A stretch of 12,445 nt of DNA from JAUVXJ01 sp034430275 (lineage in GTDB: Bacteria; Chloroflexota; Anaerolineae; UBA7937; B3-Chlor): NCBI GenBank assembly GCA_034430275.1, contig DAOUEW010000353.1:1-12445 (forward strand), in the 5' to 3' direction. The position numbers and the translations under genes are program-made. Shown in pieces: positions 1-6,988 of the stretch. How positions within the stretch are numbered: position 1 is the first letter of the stretch; the number at the start of each line of letters is the position of its first letter. The notes below the pieces were generated by a model. That model saw nothing but the letters and a program-made list of their open reading frames with translations, did no database searches and was not told the DNA's origin.

Positions 1-2612
1 TGCGAAGGCTCGAACTCCACCCAGTCCACGGCAGCGGCGACGCCAGGCTCGGTGAAGCCCTGGCCCACGCCCACGCTCACAGGTCGCAGCAGTCCCGTGG
101 CCTCCAAAGCCTGGCCTGGCTCTGCCCCTTTGACACCGATGATAGCGTGCGCCCAACGGAACATGCCACGTAGATCACCCTCGGCACCGATGGTGCGTAA
201 GGCCCGGACCGCCTCTTCGGTCAGATGAAGCGAGGCCTCGTCCTCCACGGCGACGGCCACGATCCTCCCCTCTGGAACTCCGGACAAAAACGCGGCGAGC
301 CGAGCCGCTTCCTCCTCGCTGGCGAAGGTGTCGAACTGGCCTCTGCCTTCCACATCGCCGGTCGCCGGGTCCAGAACCACCACGTTGTAGCCCCGCTCGT
401 CTGGGGAGACGTTGCGACCATCCACGTAGATGTGACCGAAGTCGCCCACCTCTTCTCCTGCGCTCTTGACCAGGATGTTGACCGGGGAAGTAACACCGGT
501 GTCCCCCACCGCGTACTCGCCGTCCTCGATCTGCTCCGCGGGGAAAAGGCGTCCAAACCGCAACCGGAGCTCGCTGAGTCCTTCACCCAGGAACTCCGAA
601 GGAACCTCCACTTCGTACTCCTGCCAGGCCTCTGCCAGTTCGAACTGCGTCACGACGCCACCGTTGAGCAGGACTTCCATCTCTTGGCCCGGGCCGGCAG
701 CCATGGCGCGCACGACCATTCTCTGGCCGTTCCCAGACAGATCAACGAGCAGCCGCGCCTCCGAACGCTGCGCCCATACGTAGTCGCCCCCGCCCTCGCT
801 CCAACCCTCGGCCAGGTGGAGGTGCGCTTCGTCAGTGCCCAGGTCGACGAACACCTCGTCTGCCGGGGCCAAAGGAGCGATTCGATAGAGGAGCAGAGCG
901 TCCCCTTCGTACACCTTCTCGCCGCCGATCACCCCTTGCACGTAGTCGACCATTAGCGCTGGCGCCTCCTCGGTGTGCAGCACAACGTACCGAACCCCCA
1001 GCAGCCGCAGCACGCCCGGCTCCAGTTCCCTATCGCTCTCCCACGTAGCCTGGTCCACTTCGTACCCGTTCTCCAGAGCGATGATGGTGTTGATCACCGG
1101 CGCCTCGGCGAAGTACTGGAACTTGAACTCCGGGTTGCGGGAGGTATTGCCCCCGAGCAGCCGCTTCTGGTGCACCGTCTGGTAGAACTGCTCGAACATG
1201 ATCACCGGGTCCATGGTGCCCGTGACCCGGAAGCCGTTCCTCCAGGCCAGAGGTATCTCCAGCACGGCGAAATCACCGGGTTCCTCGGCGATGGTCTGGT
1301 AGACCTCCGGCACCCTGAAGTCCGAGAGGGGCAGGGGAAGGGAGAGGTGCTCGAACACTATCAGCGTAACCACAGCCGCGGATACGACCAACCTCCGCCC
1401 TCCGCCCCTCAGGAGGCTCCCAAGCCGGTGCAGACCATAGCTAGCCAGGGTGGCCCAGCACAGAACCAACATCACGCTGTAGCGGCTCGGATACCGGTTG
1501 CCTTTGAAGAAGGGCAGCGCCAACAACAGATCGAAGGGCAGAGGCAGCTCGTGCTCGTGCCCGTTGACCCGTAGCGTGGGACCCAGAGCGATGGCCGCGA
1601 AGACGAGAGCGGCCACGATCCAGAAGCGCGCGGCACGGTCCGTGAACCGGGACACGGCACCGAAGATGGCTAGCCCCAGCACGCCATAGCCGATGAACAC
1701 GAAGTTGAGATAGGAGAAATCGAAACTCTTCCGCCACAGGTCGGCCAGAGGGTGAAGGCGGCTGGGCACGAAGAAACCCAGCAGGTCCGCCGAGAAGACG
1801 TTGGCGAAACCCAACCCCTCCACCAGGAAGTCCCCTTCCACGGCCATCACCCTCCACATACGATAGAGGATGGGAGACATACCCAGCACGAAGAGAGTCC
1901 CGATGAGGGTCAGGTTCCGCAAGAACAAGAGGTTCTTTCGCCAGCCCTCCACAGCCAGCCAGTACAGGAGATAGATCAGGGTGAACACGAGGAGGAAAGA
2001 GGCGTAGGTGAACTCGGTGTAGCCGTTGAGGAGCAGAAAGACCGCGGCCAGCAGGGGATAGTACGTGCCGCCGGGCCGCCTCCGGGACTTGATCAGGAAC
2101 AGCACGTAGAAGGGTATCCACTGCGTGCTCAGGATGTTGAATTGACCCAGGGAGGCGTAGAGGAACCGGTTCGAAGAGAAGGCATAGATCAACCCAGCGA
2201 TAAAAGGCACCGAGGGGTGGACATCTCTGGGCAAGAGATACCTCACCAGCAGATACGCTCCGTGGGCCGACAGGAGGAACGTGGCGAAGACGATCACGTT
2301 GTTGGTGGTCACCAGCCCTAGGAGGGGCTGGAGTGGGACCGAGGCGAAGCCGTTGACCATAGTCAGCGTATAGAAGGTGAGGTCGATGCCGATGGGGTAG
2401 AAGATATAGTCGCAGAGAAGAGGGTTGGAATGCAGGTCGATCACGGCGTGTTTCACCCACCACAGGTTCCACACCAGGGCCGGGTCGTCGCTGCCGTCGC
2501 CGGGGACGTGGGTGGTGAACACAGAGAGCAGTGGCCACGTCAAGACCATCGTCAGGGCCAGATACAACCCTAGGACGACGAAGTGCTCTCTCCAGGCGAC
2601 TCGTTTCACCAA
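1..2612 (-). CDS. Large membrane glycosyltransferase-like protein with C-terminal ILEI (FAM3-type) domain, 3' end outside window
   Basis: The minus strand is open for 870 codons and runs off the window with no stop. Residues 1-425 are mostly hydrophobic helices. An acidic stretch follows the first helix (GDGSDDP, 38-44), as in GT-C fold transferases, where an early loop aspartate is catalytic. Residues 430-585 look like an extracellular alpha/beta region, with GVRYVVLH at 539-546. Residues 587-690 look like a beta-sandwich. Residues 712-815 resemble the ILEI/PANDER domain: GYNVVVLDPATGDV (741-754), FDTFAS (760-765), an AAFLSGVPEGRIVAVAVEDEA run (773-793) and LTEEAVRALRTIGA (797-810). The start is TTG 2612, or GTG 2609. 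An in-frame stop at 2627-2625 leaves no earlier choice, and AGGAG at 2626-2622 lies 9 nt from the TTG. Probable role is transfer or recognition of lipid-linked sugars at the cell surface. The substrate is unknown and the transferase assignment rests on topology alone. Confidence 0.85.
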   Translation of the reverse strand, partial: MVKRVAWREHFVVLGLYLALTMVLTWPLLSVFTTHVPGDGSDDPALVWNLWWVKHAVIDLHSNPLLCDYIFYPIGIDLTFYTLTMVNGFASVPLQPLLGLVTTNNVIVFATFLLSAHGAYLLVRYLLPRDVHPSVPFIAGLIYAFSSNRFLYASLGQFNILSTQWIPFYVLFLIKSRRRPGGTYYPLLAAVFLLLNGYTEFTYASFLLVFTLIYLLYWLAVEGWRKNLLFLRNLTLIGTLFVLGMSPILYRMWRVMAVEGDFLVEGLGFANVFSADLLGFFVPSRLHPLADLWRKSFDFSYLNFVFIGYGVLGLAIFGAVSRFTDRAARFWIVAALVFAAIALGPTLRVNGHEHELPLPFDLLLALPFFKGNRYPSRYSVMLVLCWATLASYGLHRLGSLLRGGGRRLVVSAAVVTLIVFEHLSLPLPLSDFRVPEVYQTIAEEPGDFAVLEIPLAWRNGFRVTGTMDPVIMFEQFYQTVHQKRLLGGNTSRNPEFKFQYFAEAPVINTIIALENGYEVDQATWESDRELEPGVLRLLGVRYVVLHTEEAPALMVDYVQGVIGGEKVYEGDALLLYRIAPLAPADEVFVDLGTDEAHLHLAEGWSEGGGDYVWAQRSEARLLVDLSGNGQRMVVRAMAAGPGQEMEVLLNGGVVTQFELAEAWQEYEVEVPSEFLGEGLSELRLRFGRLFPAEQIEDGEYAVGDTGVTSPVNILVKSAGEEVGDFGHIYVDGRNVSPDERGYNVVVLDPATGDVEGRGQFDTFASEEEAARLAAFLSGVPEGRIVAVAVEDEASLHLTEEAVRALRTIGAEGDLRGMFRWAHAIIGVKGAEPGQALEATGLLRPVSVGVGQGFTEPGVAAAVDWVEFEPS

Positions 2613-2677
2613 GGACGGCTGCTCCTATACTGGAACCAAGGGGAAGAACGCTACGGGATTGGCGAGAACCTCATCAT

Positions 2678-2707
2678 AGTATAGCTACTTCCATGAACGT
2701 TGGGCAA
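2678..2707 (-). promoter_or_regulatory. Candidate promoter for the membrane protein gene
   Basis: On the minus strand TTGCCC (2707-2702) is followed after 18 nt by TATACT (2683-2678), matching 4/6 and 5/6 of the sigma-70 consensus. Predicted transcription starts near 2671, giving a leader of about 60 nt. This is an inference from hexamers only. Confidence 0.45.
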
Positions 2708-2718
2708 CTATCCAACAG

Positions 2719-2747
2719 TTTACATCCAGCACCAACTGGCGTAGAAT
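2719..2747 (+). promoter_or_regulatory. Candidate sigma-70 promoter for folC
   Basis: TTTACA (2719-2724) and TAGAAT (2742-2747) are separated by exactly 17 nt, each matching 5/6 of the consensus. Transcription would start near 2753-2755. The leader would be only about 14 nt, carrying GAGG (2758-2761) as ribosome binding site 6 nt before the ATG at 2768. Confidence 0.6.
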
Positions 2748-2767
2748 AGCCCAAATCGAGGCCGCTC

Positions 2768-4135
2768 ATGTTCACCTACCAACAAGCCCTTGACTACATC
2801 TACTCCTTCATAGACCAGGAGAAGCTCCAGCCCGACAAGTACGAGCCGAGGCGCTTCGACCTGATCAACATGCACGCTCTCCTGGGCATGCTCGGTGATC
2901 CCCACAACCGCCTCCGGGCCGTGCACGTGGCCGGCACCAAAGGCAAGGGTTCCACCTGCGCCATGATGGCCAGCGTGCTCCAGTCGGCGGGCTACAAGGC
3001 GGGCCTCTTCACCCAGCCCCACCTCCACACTTTCCGTGAACGTATCCAGATCAACGGTCGCCTGATCAGCGAAGAGGAGATGGTGGTCCTGCTGGAGAAG
3101 CAGAAACCCTCTATCGAGAAGCTTCCCGAACCCAGCACCTTCGAGATCATGACCGCTCTGGCCTTTCAGTACTTCGCAGAGCAAGAGGTGGACTTCGCCG
3201 TCATCGAGACCGGTCTGGGAGGCCGGCTGGACACCACCAACGTCCTCGATCCCCTGGTCGCAGTCATCACCTCCATCAGCTACGACCACACCTATATTCT
3301 GGGCGACACCCTGGAGAAGATCGCCGGGGAGAAGGCAGGGATCATCAAAGAGGGAAAGCCTGTGGTCTGCGCCCCGCAGCAGCCAGAGGCTTTGGAGGTC
3401 ATCGCCGAGACCTGCCGGGCCAGGAACGCTCCACTAGTCCTGCTCGGGCAGGACTGGCTCTGGGAACGGACGGAGGCCAACCTGGAAGGCCAGGGCCTGC
3501 GGGTGACCTGCCAGATGGCCGACTCGGAGGGGCTGATGCCTCGCGGCACCAACGAAGAGTTCTGGGTCCCTTTCCTGGGCCCGTACCAGTTGGTCAACGC
3601 TACGACCGCCATCGTGACCCTCGACCAGCTATATCGTCAAGGGGTCGATATCTCACTGGAACACGTGACGGGGGGCCTCAGAATGGCGCGGTGGCCGGGA
3701 CGGCTGGAGATCCTCTCCCGAAATCCCCTGCTGGTCGTGGACGGAGCCCACAACGTGGATTCCATACAGCGGATGACGAGGACCCTTGCCGAGGACCTAT
3801 CCTTCGACCGACTTGTCGTCGTGGCCGGCTTCTCGGCCGACAAGGACATCGCGGGGATGATGGACGAACTGTCGTCGATAGCGGACGAGTTGGTGCTCAC
3901 CAAATCGGCACATCCCCGCTCCGCCGACCCTGAGGAAGTTGCCAGGAAAGCCAGTGGCACGAAGGCACGAATCAGTGTGATCGAGGACGTCCCCGCTGCC
4001 CTGTGGTTTGCCCTCGAGGAATCAAGCCCAGAGGACCTGATCTGCGTGACCGGCTCTCTCTTCGTGGTGGCGGAGGCGAGGGCCGCCTGGCTGGACGCGC
4101 AGCGCCTGGACTTCGAAAGAGACCCAGTCTTGTAG
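2768..4135 (+). CDS. folC: Folylpolyglutamate synthase / dihydrofolate synthase
   Basis: A 455-residue Mur-ligase-family enzyme that adds glutamate to folates in an ATP-dependent way, and in bifunctional forms also joins glutamate to dihydropteroate. The P-loop GTKGKGST is at 56-63, followed by FTQPHLHTFRERI (81-93), which fits the folate-site loop. ETGLGGRLDTTN (147-158) and the block SYDHTYILGDTLEKIAGEKAG (171-191) carry metal and ATP ligands; K189 matches the lysine that is carbamylated in the family. GPYQLVNA (271-278) and DGAHN (325-329) mark the start of the C-terminal glutamate ligase domain. Length is normal for FolC. The ATG at 2768 has GAGG 6 nt upstream and its own promoter. Whether the dihydrofolate synthase activity is retained cannot be judged from these motifs. 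The gene converges on the hydrolase gene with only 17 nt between stops, so no separate terminator fits there. Confidence 0.96.
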   Translation: MFTYQQALDYIYSFIDQEKLQPDKYEPRRFDLINMHALLGMLGDPHNRLRAVHVAGTKGKGSTCAMMASVLQSAGYKAGLFTQPHLHTFRERIQINGRLISEEEMVVLLEKQKPSIEKLPEPSTFEIMTALAFQYFAEQEVDFAVIETGLGGRLDTTNVLDPLVAVITSISYDHTYILGDTLEKIAGEKAGIIKEGKPVVCAPQQPEALEVIAETCRARNAPLVLLGQDWLWERTEANLEGQGLRVTCQMADSEGLMPRGTNEEFWVPFLGPYQLVNATTAIVTLDQLYRQGVDISLEHVTGGLRMARWPGRLEILSRNPLLVVDGAHNVDSIQRMTRTLAEDLSFDRLVVVAGFSADKDIAGMMDELSSIADELVLTKSAHPRSADPEEVARKASGTKARISVIEDVPAALWFALEESSPEDLICVTGSLFVVAEARAAWLDAQRLDFERDPVL

Positions 4136-4152
4136 TCTTCCGAACTGCGCCT

Positions 4153-4920
4153 CTATCCGGGCGTGTCTGCCAGAAACCCCTCAATGGCTCGGTTGACCGC
4201 CTCCGGCTGCTCCAGCATCACCATGTGCCCAGCCTGGGGGATGACCGTCAGCGTGGCGCCAGGGATGTTGTCCCGGAGATAGTGGGCATACTTCAGAGGC
4301 GTTAGCCTGTCCTCCTCGCCGCACAGGACCAGCGTAGGGCAGCAGATCTCCCCCAGTCTCTCCATCACGTCGAAGGCGTCACAGGCCGCGAAATCGTCGT
4401 GGACCACCTGGGGATCATTCTCCAGCCACTCCTCCTGGCCCAGATGGACCAGGTCGGCTGGCGCCTGCTCAGAGTACGCCCAGCCCAGCATCATTCCCAC
4501 GCTGGCCGGGAAGTCCTGGAGCAGCCCTTCGAGCAGGCTGGGCAGCACCCGCAAGCGGGCACCAGAGTCCACCAGGACCAGTCTCTCCACGTGCGATGGA
4601 TGGTTGAGGGCCAGATACTGCCCGATGGCCCCGCCCATGGAATGCCCCACCAGCGTCACCGGGGTGAGGTTCAGAGTCTCGAGGAGTTGAAGCAAGACCT
4701 CCGCATACGCTTTGATGGACGCCCGCCCTGGCCCGCCAGAGCGCCCATGGCCAGGCAGATCCACCGCATACCTGTTGACACCCGTCACTCCTTGTAGCTG
4801 GTTTCCCCAGTGTCTGTGAGTGCCACCTGCTCCATGCACGAAGAGCAGCGAATCCTCGCTCTCGTCTGATGGGCGGAAGACGTAGAAGACCTCCTCATCA
4901 GCGATGGTCACCTTCGGCAT
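4153..4920 (-). CDS. Alpha/beta hydrolase fold protein
   Basis: A cytosolic alpha/beta hydrolase of 255 residues from the chosen ATG at 4920; GGGGAG (4933-4928) lies 7 nt upstream. An in-frame GTG at 4938 would add six residues but has no ribosome binding site. Numbered from the longer form (subtract 6 for the ATG start), the oxyanion motif HGAGG is at 35-39, DLPGHGRS at 60-67, the nucleophile elbow GHSMGG at 98-103 (S100), the acid D210 in GEEDRLTP, and the base H238 in AGHMVMLEQP. All three catalytic residues are present, so it should be an active esterase, lactonase or C-C bond hydrolase; the sequence does not say which. There is no signal peptide. It lies 68 nt downstream of trxB on the same strand and probably shares its transcript, though no metabolic link to TrxB is evident. 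Confidence 0.92.
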   Translation of the reverse strand: MPKVTIADEEVFYVFRPSDESEDSLLFVHGAGGTHRHWGNQLQGVTGVNRYAVDLPGHGRSGGPGRASIKAYAEVLLQLLETLNLTPVTLVGHSMGGAIGQYLALNHPSHVERLVLVDSGARLRVLPSLLEGLLQDFPASVGMMLGWAYSEQAPADLVHLGQEEWLENDPQVVHDDFAACDAFDVMERLGEICCPTLVLCGEEDRLTPLKYAHYLRDNIPGATLTVIPQAGHMVMLEQPEAVNRAIEGFLADTPG

Positions 4921-4988
4921 CCACAAGCTCCCCAACACAACGTGTGTTTCTCAGCCCAGGGACAGCCCCAAGACCAGCCTCGCCACAT

Positions 4989-5936
4989 CTACAGTTCTCG
5001 TTCGGGATAGGCGCGCCCCTCCAGTTCGGCGATGTACTCCTCCGCCTGCATTCCTGCCCTGGCGCCAGAACCCACCGCCGTGGCGATCTGGCAGGCCACT
5101 CTCTCTTGGACGTCGCCAGCCGCGAAGACCCCCTCCACGCTCGTTCTCTGCCGCTCGTCCGTGACGATGTAGCCCACCTCGTCCAGCTCGAGCTGGTCCT
5201 TGAACAACTCCGTATTGGGCACGTTGCCCACGAAGGTGAAGACACCATGGGCTTCGAGTGTCGATTCCTCCCCTGTTTGCACGTTCTGCAAGCGGACGCC
5301 AGTCACACCGTCCTCTCCCAGGATCTCGGTGACCACCGTATCCCAGACAAACCGCATCTTCTCGTTGCTCCTGGCCATGCCCTCCACCACCTTCTCCGCC
5401 CGCAGCCTGTACCTTCTGTGCACAACGACGACCTCGCTGGCGAACTTGGTGAGGAACATAGCCTCCTTGATCGCTGTGTCGCCGCCACCCACCACCACTA
5501 CCCGCTGATCCCGGTAGAAGAACCCGTCGCACGTGGCACACGTCGATACCCCGCGCCCAGCGAACTCAGCTTCACCCGGGACGCCCAGCTTTCGCGGTGA
5601 CCTGCCGGTGGCGACGATGATCGCCTGGGCCCCGTACGCTTCCCCGTCAGTCTTCACCTCGAAAGGAGCCGAGGACAGGGCCACAGCTACGACCTCGTCG
5701 ATCACCACCTCGGCACCGAACCTCTCAGCCTGCTTCTGCATCAGTTGGGCCAGCTCGAACCCCCCAATACCTTCTGGGAACCCGGGGTAGTTCTCCACCC
5801 GGTCGGTCACCGCCACACTCCCACCCACGTCCCGGCCGCTGATCAGCAATGGTGATAGCTCGGCTCGAGCGGCGTAGATGGCCGCCGTGAGGGCGGCAGG
5901 CCCAGAGCCCAAGATGATCAGGTTACGCGATTCCAT
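4989..5936 (-). CDS. trxB: Thioredoxin reductase (NADPH), FAD flavoprotein
   Basis: A 315-residue low-molecular-weight thioredoxin-disulfide reductase that passes electrons from NADPH through FAD and a redox disulfide to thioredoxin. The FAD dinucleotide fold GSGPAA is at 10-15, ENYPGFPEGI at 48-57, the catalytic pair in STCATCDG at 131-138 (C133 and C136), the NADPH fold GGGDTA at 150-155, and HRR plus R179 at 173-179, the usual 2'-phosphate contacts. The second FAD motif AAGDV is at 272-276 with the C-terminal helix following. Length and motif order are standard. The ATG at 5936 has GGAGG (5948-5944) 7 nt upstream. No thioredoxin gene is in view, so the identity of its partner is inferred from family. 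The gene is preceded by an unusually structured leader and a promoter overlapping that of the divergent methyltransferase gene, which suggests regulation at transcript level. Confidence 0.96.
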   Translation of the reverse strand: MESRNLIILGSGPAALTAAIYAARAELSPLLISGRDVGGSVAVTDRVENYPGFPEGIGGFELAQLMQKQAERFGAEVVIDEVVAVALSSAPFEVKTDGEAYGAQAIIVATGRSPRKLGVPGEAEFAGRGVSTCATCDGFFYRDQRVVVVGGGDTAIKEAMFLTKFASEVVVVHRRYRLRAEKVVEGMARSNEKMRFVWDTVVTEILGEDGVTGVRLQNVQTGEESTLEAHGVFTFVGNVPNTELFKDQLELDEVGYIVTDERQRTSVEGVFAAGDVQERVACQIATAVGSGARAGMQAEEYIAELEGRAYPEREL

Positions 5937-6055
5937 ACACGATCCTCCCGGTTATGTCTACTAGAGGCTCACACCTCTTGACGAAAGTGCTGGTCCGCCA
6001 AGCGGAGTGAAGCGCCTGGCGAGACCCTGGGGCTGCCATCCCCGGTGCAGCCCAC
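5937..6055 (-). promoter_or_regulatory. Structured 5' leader of trxB: three hairpins, unrecognised RNA element or REP-like repeat
   Basis: Between the predicted start of transcription (near 6055) and the trxB ATG, the minus strand can form three hairpins. Hairpin 1 (6053-6030) has a perfect 7-bp stem GGGCTGC/GCAGCCC with a 10-nt loop at the very 5' end. Hairpin 2 (6026-5992) has 13 bp built as 4+5+1+3 with one bulged U and an 8-nt loop; its G-U pair exists only in the minus-strand RNA and is an A/C mismatch on the plus strand. Hairpin 3 (5978-5963) has a 6-bp stem AGAGGT/GCCTCT closed by a GTGA (GNRA) tetraloop, with a U-G pair next to the loop that also favours the minus strand. It ends 14 nt before the ribosome binding site. 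I do not recognise a known riboswitch or T-box. A dispersed intergenic repeat is the main alternative. Confidence 0.6.
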
Positions 6056-6061
6056 ACCTAT

Positions 6062-6090
6062 ATTGTACGCGCCCCCACTATCATTGACAA
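6062..6090 (-). promoter_or_regulatory. Candidate sigma-70 promoter for trxB
   Basis: TTGTCA (6090-6085) and TACAAT (6067-6062) are 17 nt apart on the minus strand, each 5/6 to consensus. Transcription should start near 6055, about 118 nt before the trxB ATG. The -35 box overlaps the -35 box of the opposing methyltransferase promoter. Confidence 0.65.
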
Positions 6091-6112
6091 GGGCCTCAGC
6101 TTGAACTAACAT
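6084..6112 (+). promoter_or_regulatory. Candidate sigma-70 promoter for the methyltransferase gene
   Basis: A perfect TTGACA (6084-6089) is followed after 17 nt by TAACAT (6107-6112, 4/6). Transcription would start near 6119, giving a leader of about 45 nt with AGGAG at 6152-6156. Five of its six -35 bases are shared with the divergent trxB promoter. Confidence 0.6.
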
Positions 6113-6164
6113 AGCACGGAGAAGGCAACTGTGGAGATCGATCCTGGCAGTAGGAGACGGCTCG

Positions 6165-6923
6165 GTGAGCGCGGAAGGTGACAAGGCGGCTCTTCGTGGC
6201 CTGCCGAGCTATGTCTGGCGTTTCGGTCAAGAGCGACGGCTAGCATTGATCGACCGCCATGCTGCCCTTGCCGGGCGCAGAGTGCTGGACGTGGGGTGCG
6301 GCATCGGGACCTACGTGGACAAGCTGCGCCAATTCAGCGACCGGGTCTACGGCATCGACGTCGATGTGGAGAGGGTCGCGGAGGGCGGGGAGCGACTCCC
6401 CAACCTTCTCGTCGCAGCCGCGGAGAGCCCCCCTTTCGCTGAAGCGTCTTTCGACGTCATCCTCCTCCACGAGGTTCTGGAGCACGTGCAAGACGACCGC
6501 CGGGTGGTGGAGGAAGCGCACAGGCTCCTCGTGCCAGGGGGCAGGATGGTCATCTTCGCCCCCAACCGTCTCTACCCTTTCGAGACGCACGGCATCTACT
6601 GGCGCGGCCATTACAGATTCGGCAACTTCCCTCTGGTGGGCTATCTCCCCGCATCGCAGCGAGATCGCCTATGTCCTCACGTTCGTGCCTACACCAGTGG
6701 AGACCTCCGGCGGCTTCTTTCGGGCCTGGATTGCCGATTGGTGATCCACACGCAGATCTATCCAGGCTATGACAACATCCTGGCCCGTCACCACGGGCTG
6801 GGATCACTGCTCCGGCGCTTCACCTACTTGATGGAAGGTACTCCCCTGCGTCTATTCGGCCTCTCTCATCTCCTCGTCGTCGAGAAGCTCCCTGCGGTCG
6901 CGGCCAGCACATCCGTTCGATAA
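6165..6923 (+). CDS. Class I SAM-dependent methyltransferase
   Basis: A 252-residue Rossmann-fold methyltransferase. SAM-binding motif I VLDVGCGIGTYV is at 40-51, the acidic end of strand 2 in YGIDVD at 62-67, motif II FDVILLHEVLEHV at 96-108, and LLVPGGRMVIFAPN at 121-134, which places it with the Methyltransf_11 type. After the core, residues 135-240 form a family-specific region rich in aromatics, with RGHYRFGNFPL (147-157) and YLPASQRDRL (160-169), probably a substrate cap. The substrate cannot be deduced; this subtype is often found with lipid, quinone or glycan biosynthesis, and the neighbouring cell-wall gene is compatible with a surface substrate. The start is GTG 6165, chosen because AGGAG (6152-6156) lies 8 nt upstream and no other in-frame start has a site. 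It has its own promoter, and the PBP gene follows 65 nt later with a separate candidate promoter. Confidence 0.92.
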   Translation: MSAEGDKAALRGLPSYVWRFGQERRLALIDRHAALAGRRVLDVGCGIGTYVDKLRQFSDRVYGIDVDVERVAEGGERLPNLLVAAAESPPFAEASFDVILLHEVLEHVQDDRRVVEEAHRLLVPGGRMVIFAPNRLYPFETHGIYWRGHYRFGNFPLVGYLPASQRDRLCPHVRAYTSGDLRRLLSGLDCRLVIHTQIYPGYDNILARHHGLGSLLRRFTYLMEGTPLRLFGLSHLLVVEKLPAVAASTSVR

Positions 6924-6928
6924 CACGC

Positions 6929-6957
6929 TTGCAGAGAGCCCCTACTTCTGATACTAT
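6929..6957 (+). promoter_or_regulatory. Candidate extended -10 promoter for the PBP operon
   Basis: TTGCAG (6929-6934) and TACTAT (6952-6957) are 17 nt apart; TG at 6949-6950 one base before the -10 makes an extended -10. The -35 is weak (3/6). Start of transcription is expected near 6964, 25 nt before the PBP ATG. Confidence 0.45.
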
Positions 6958-6988
6958 GTTCTTAGACTGATTTCACAGGAAGACAAGT

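Noticed and set aside
225..2538. Several open frames of 190-365 codons on both strands opposite or out of frame with the membrane protein (225-956, 975-1574, 1752-2321 plus; 1441-2538 minus).
   Set aside because: The continuous minus frame 1-2612 gives an 870-residue protein with helices and a recognisable ILEI domain. The others are arginine-, proline- or histidine-rich, as expected of shadow frames in GC-rich DNA.
2720..3289. 189-codon minus frame opposite folC.
   Set aside because: Antisense to the conserved P-loop part of folC, with no ribosome binding site or recognisable domain.
4921..4938. GTG at 4938 as start of the alpha/beta hydrolase.
   Set aside because: It has no ribosome binding site. 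GGGGAG sits 7 nt before the ATG at 4920, inside the extra codons.
5937..6055. trxB leader as a T-box or another known riboswitch.
   Set aside because: I could not find the T-box TGGNACC bulge or the conserved core of riboswitch classes I know, so it is listed as unassigned.
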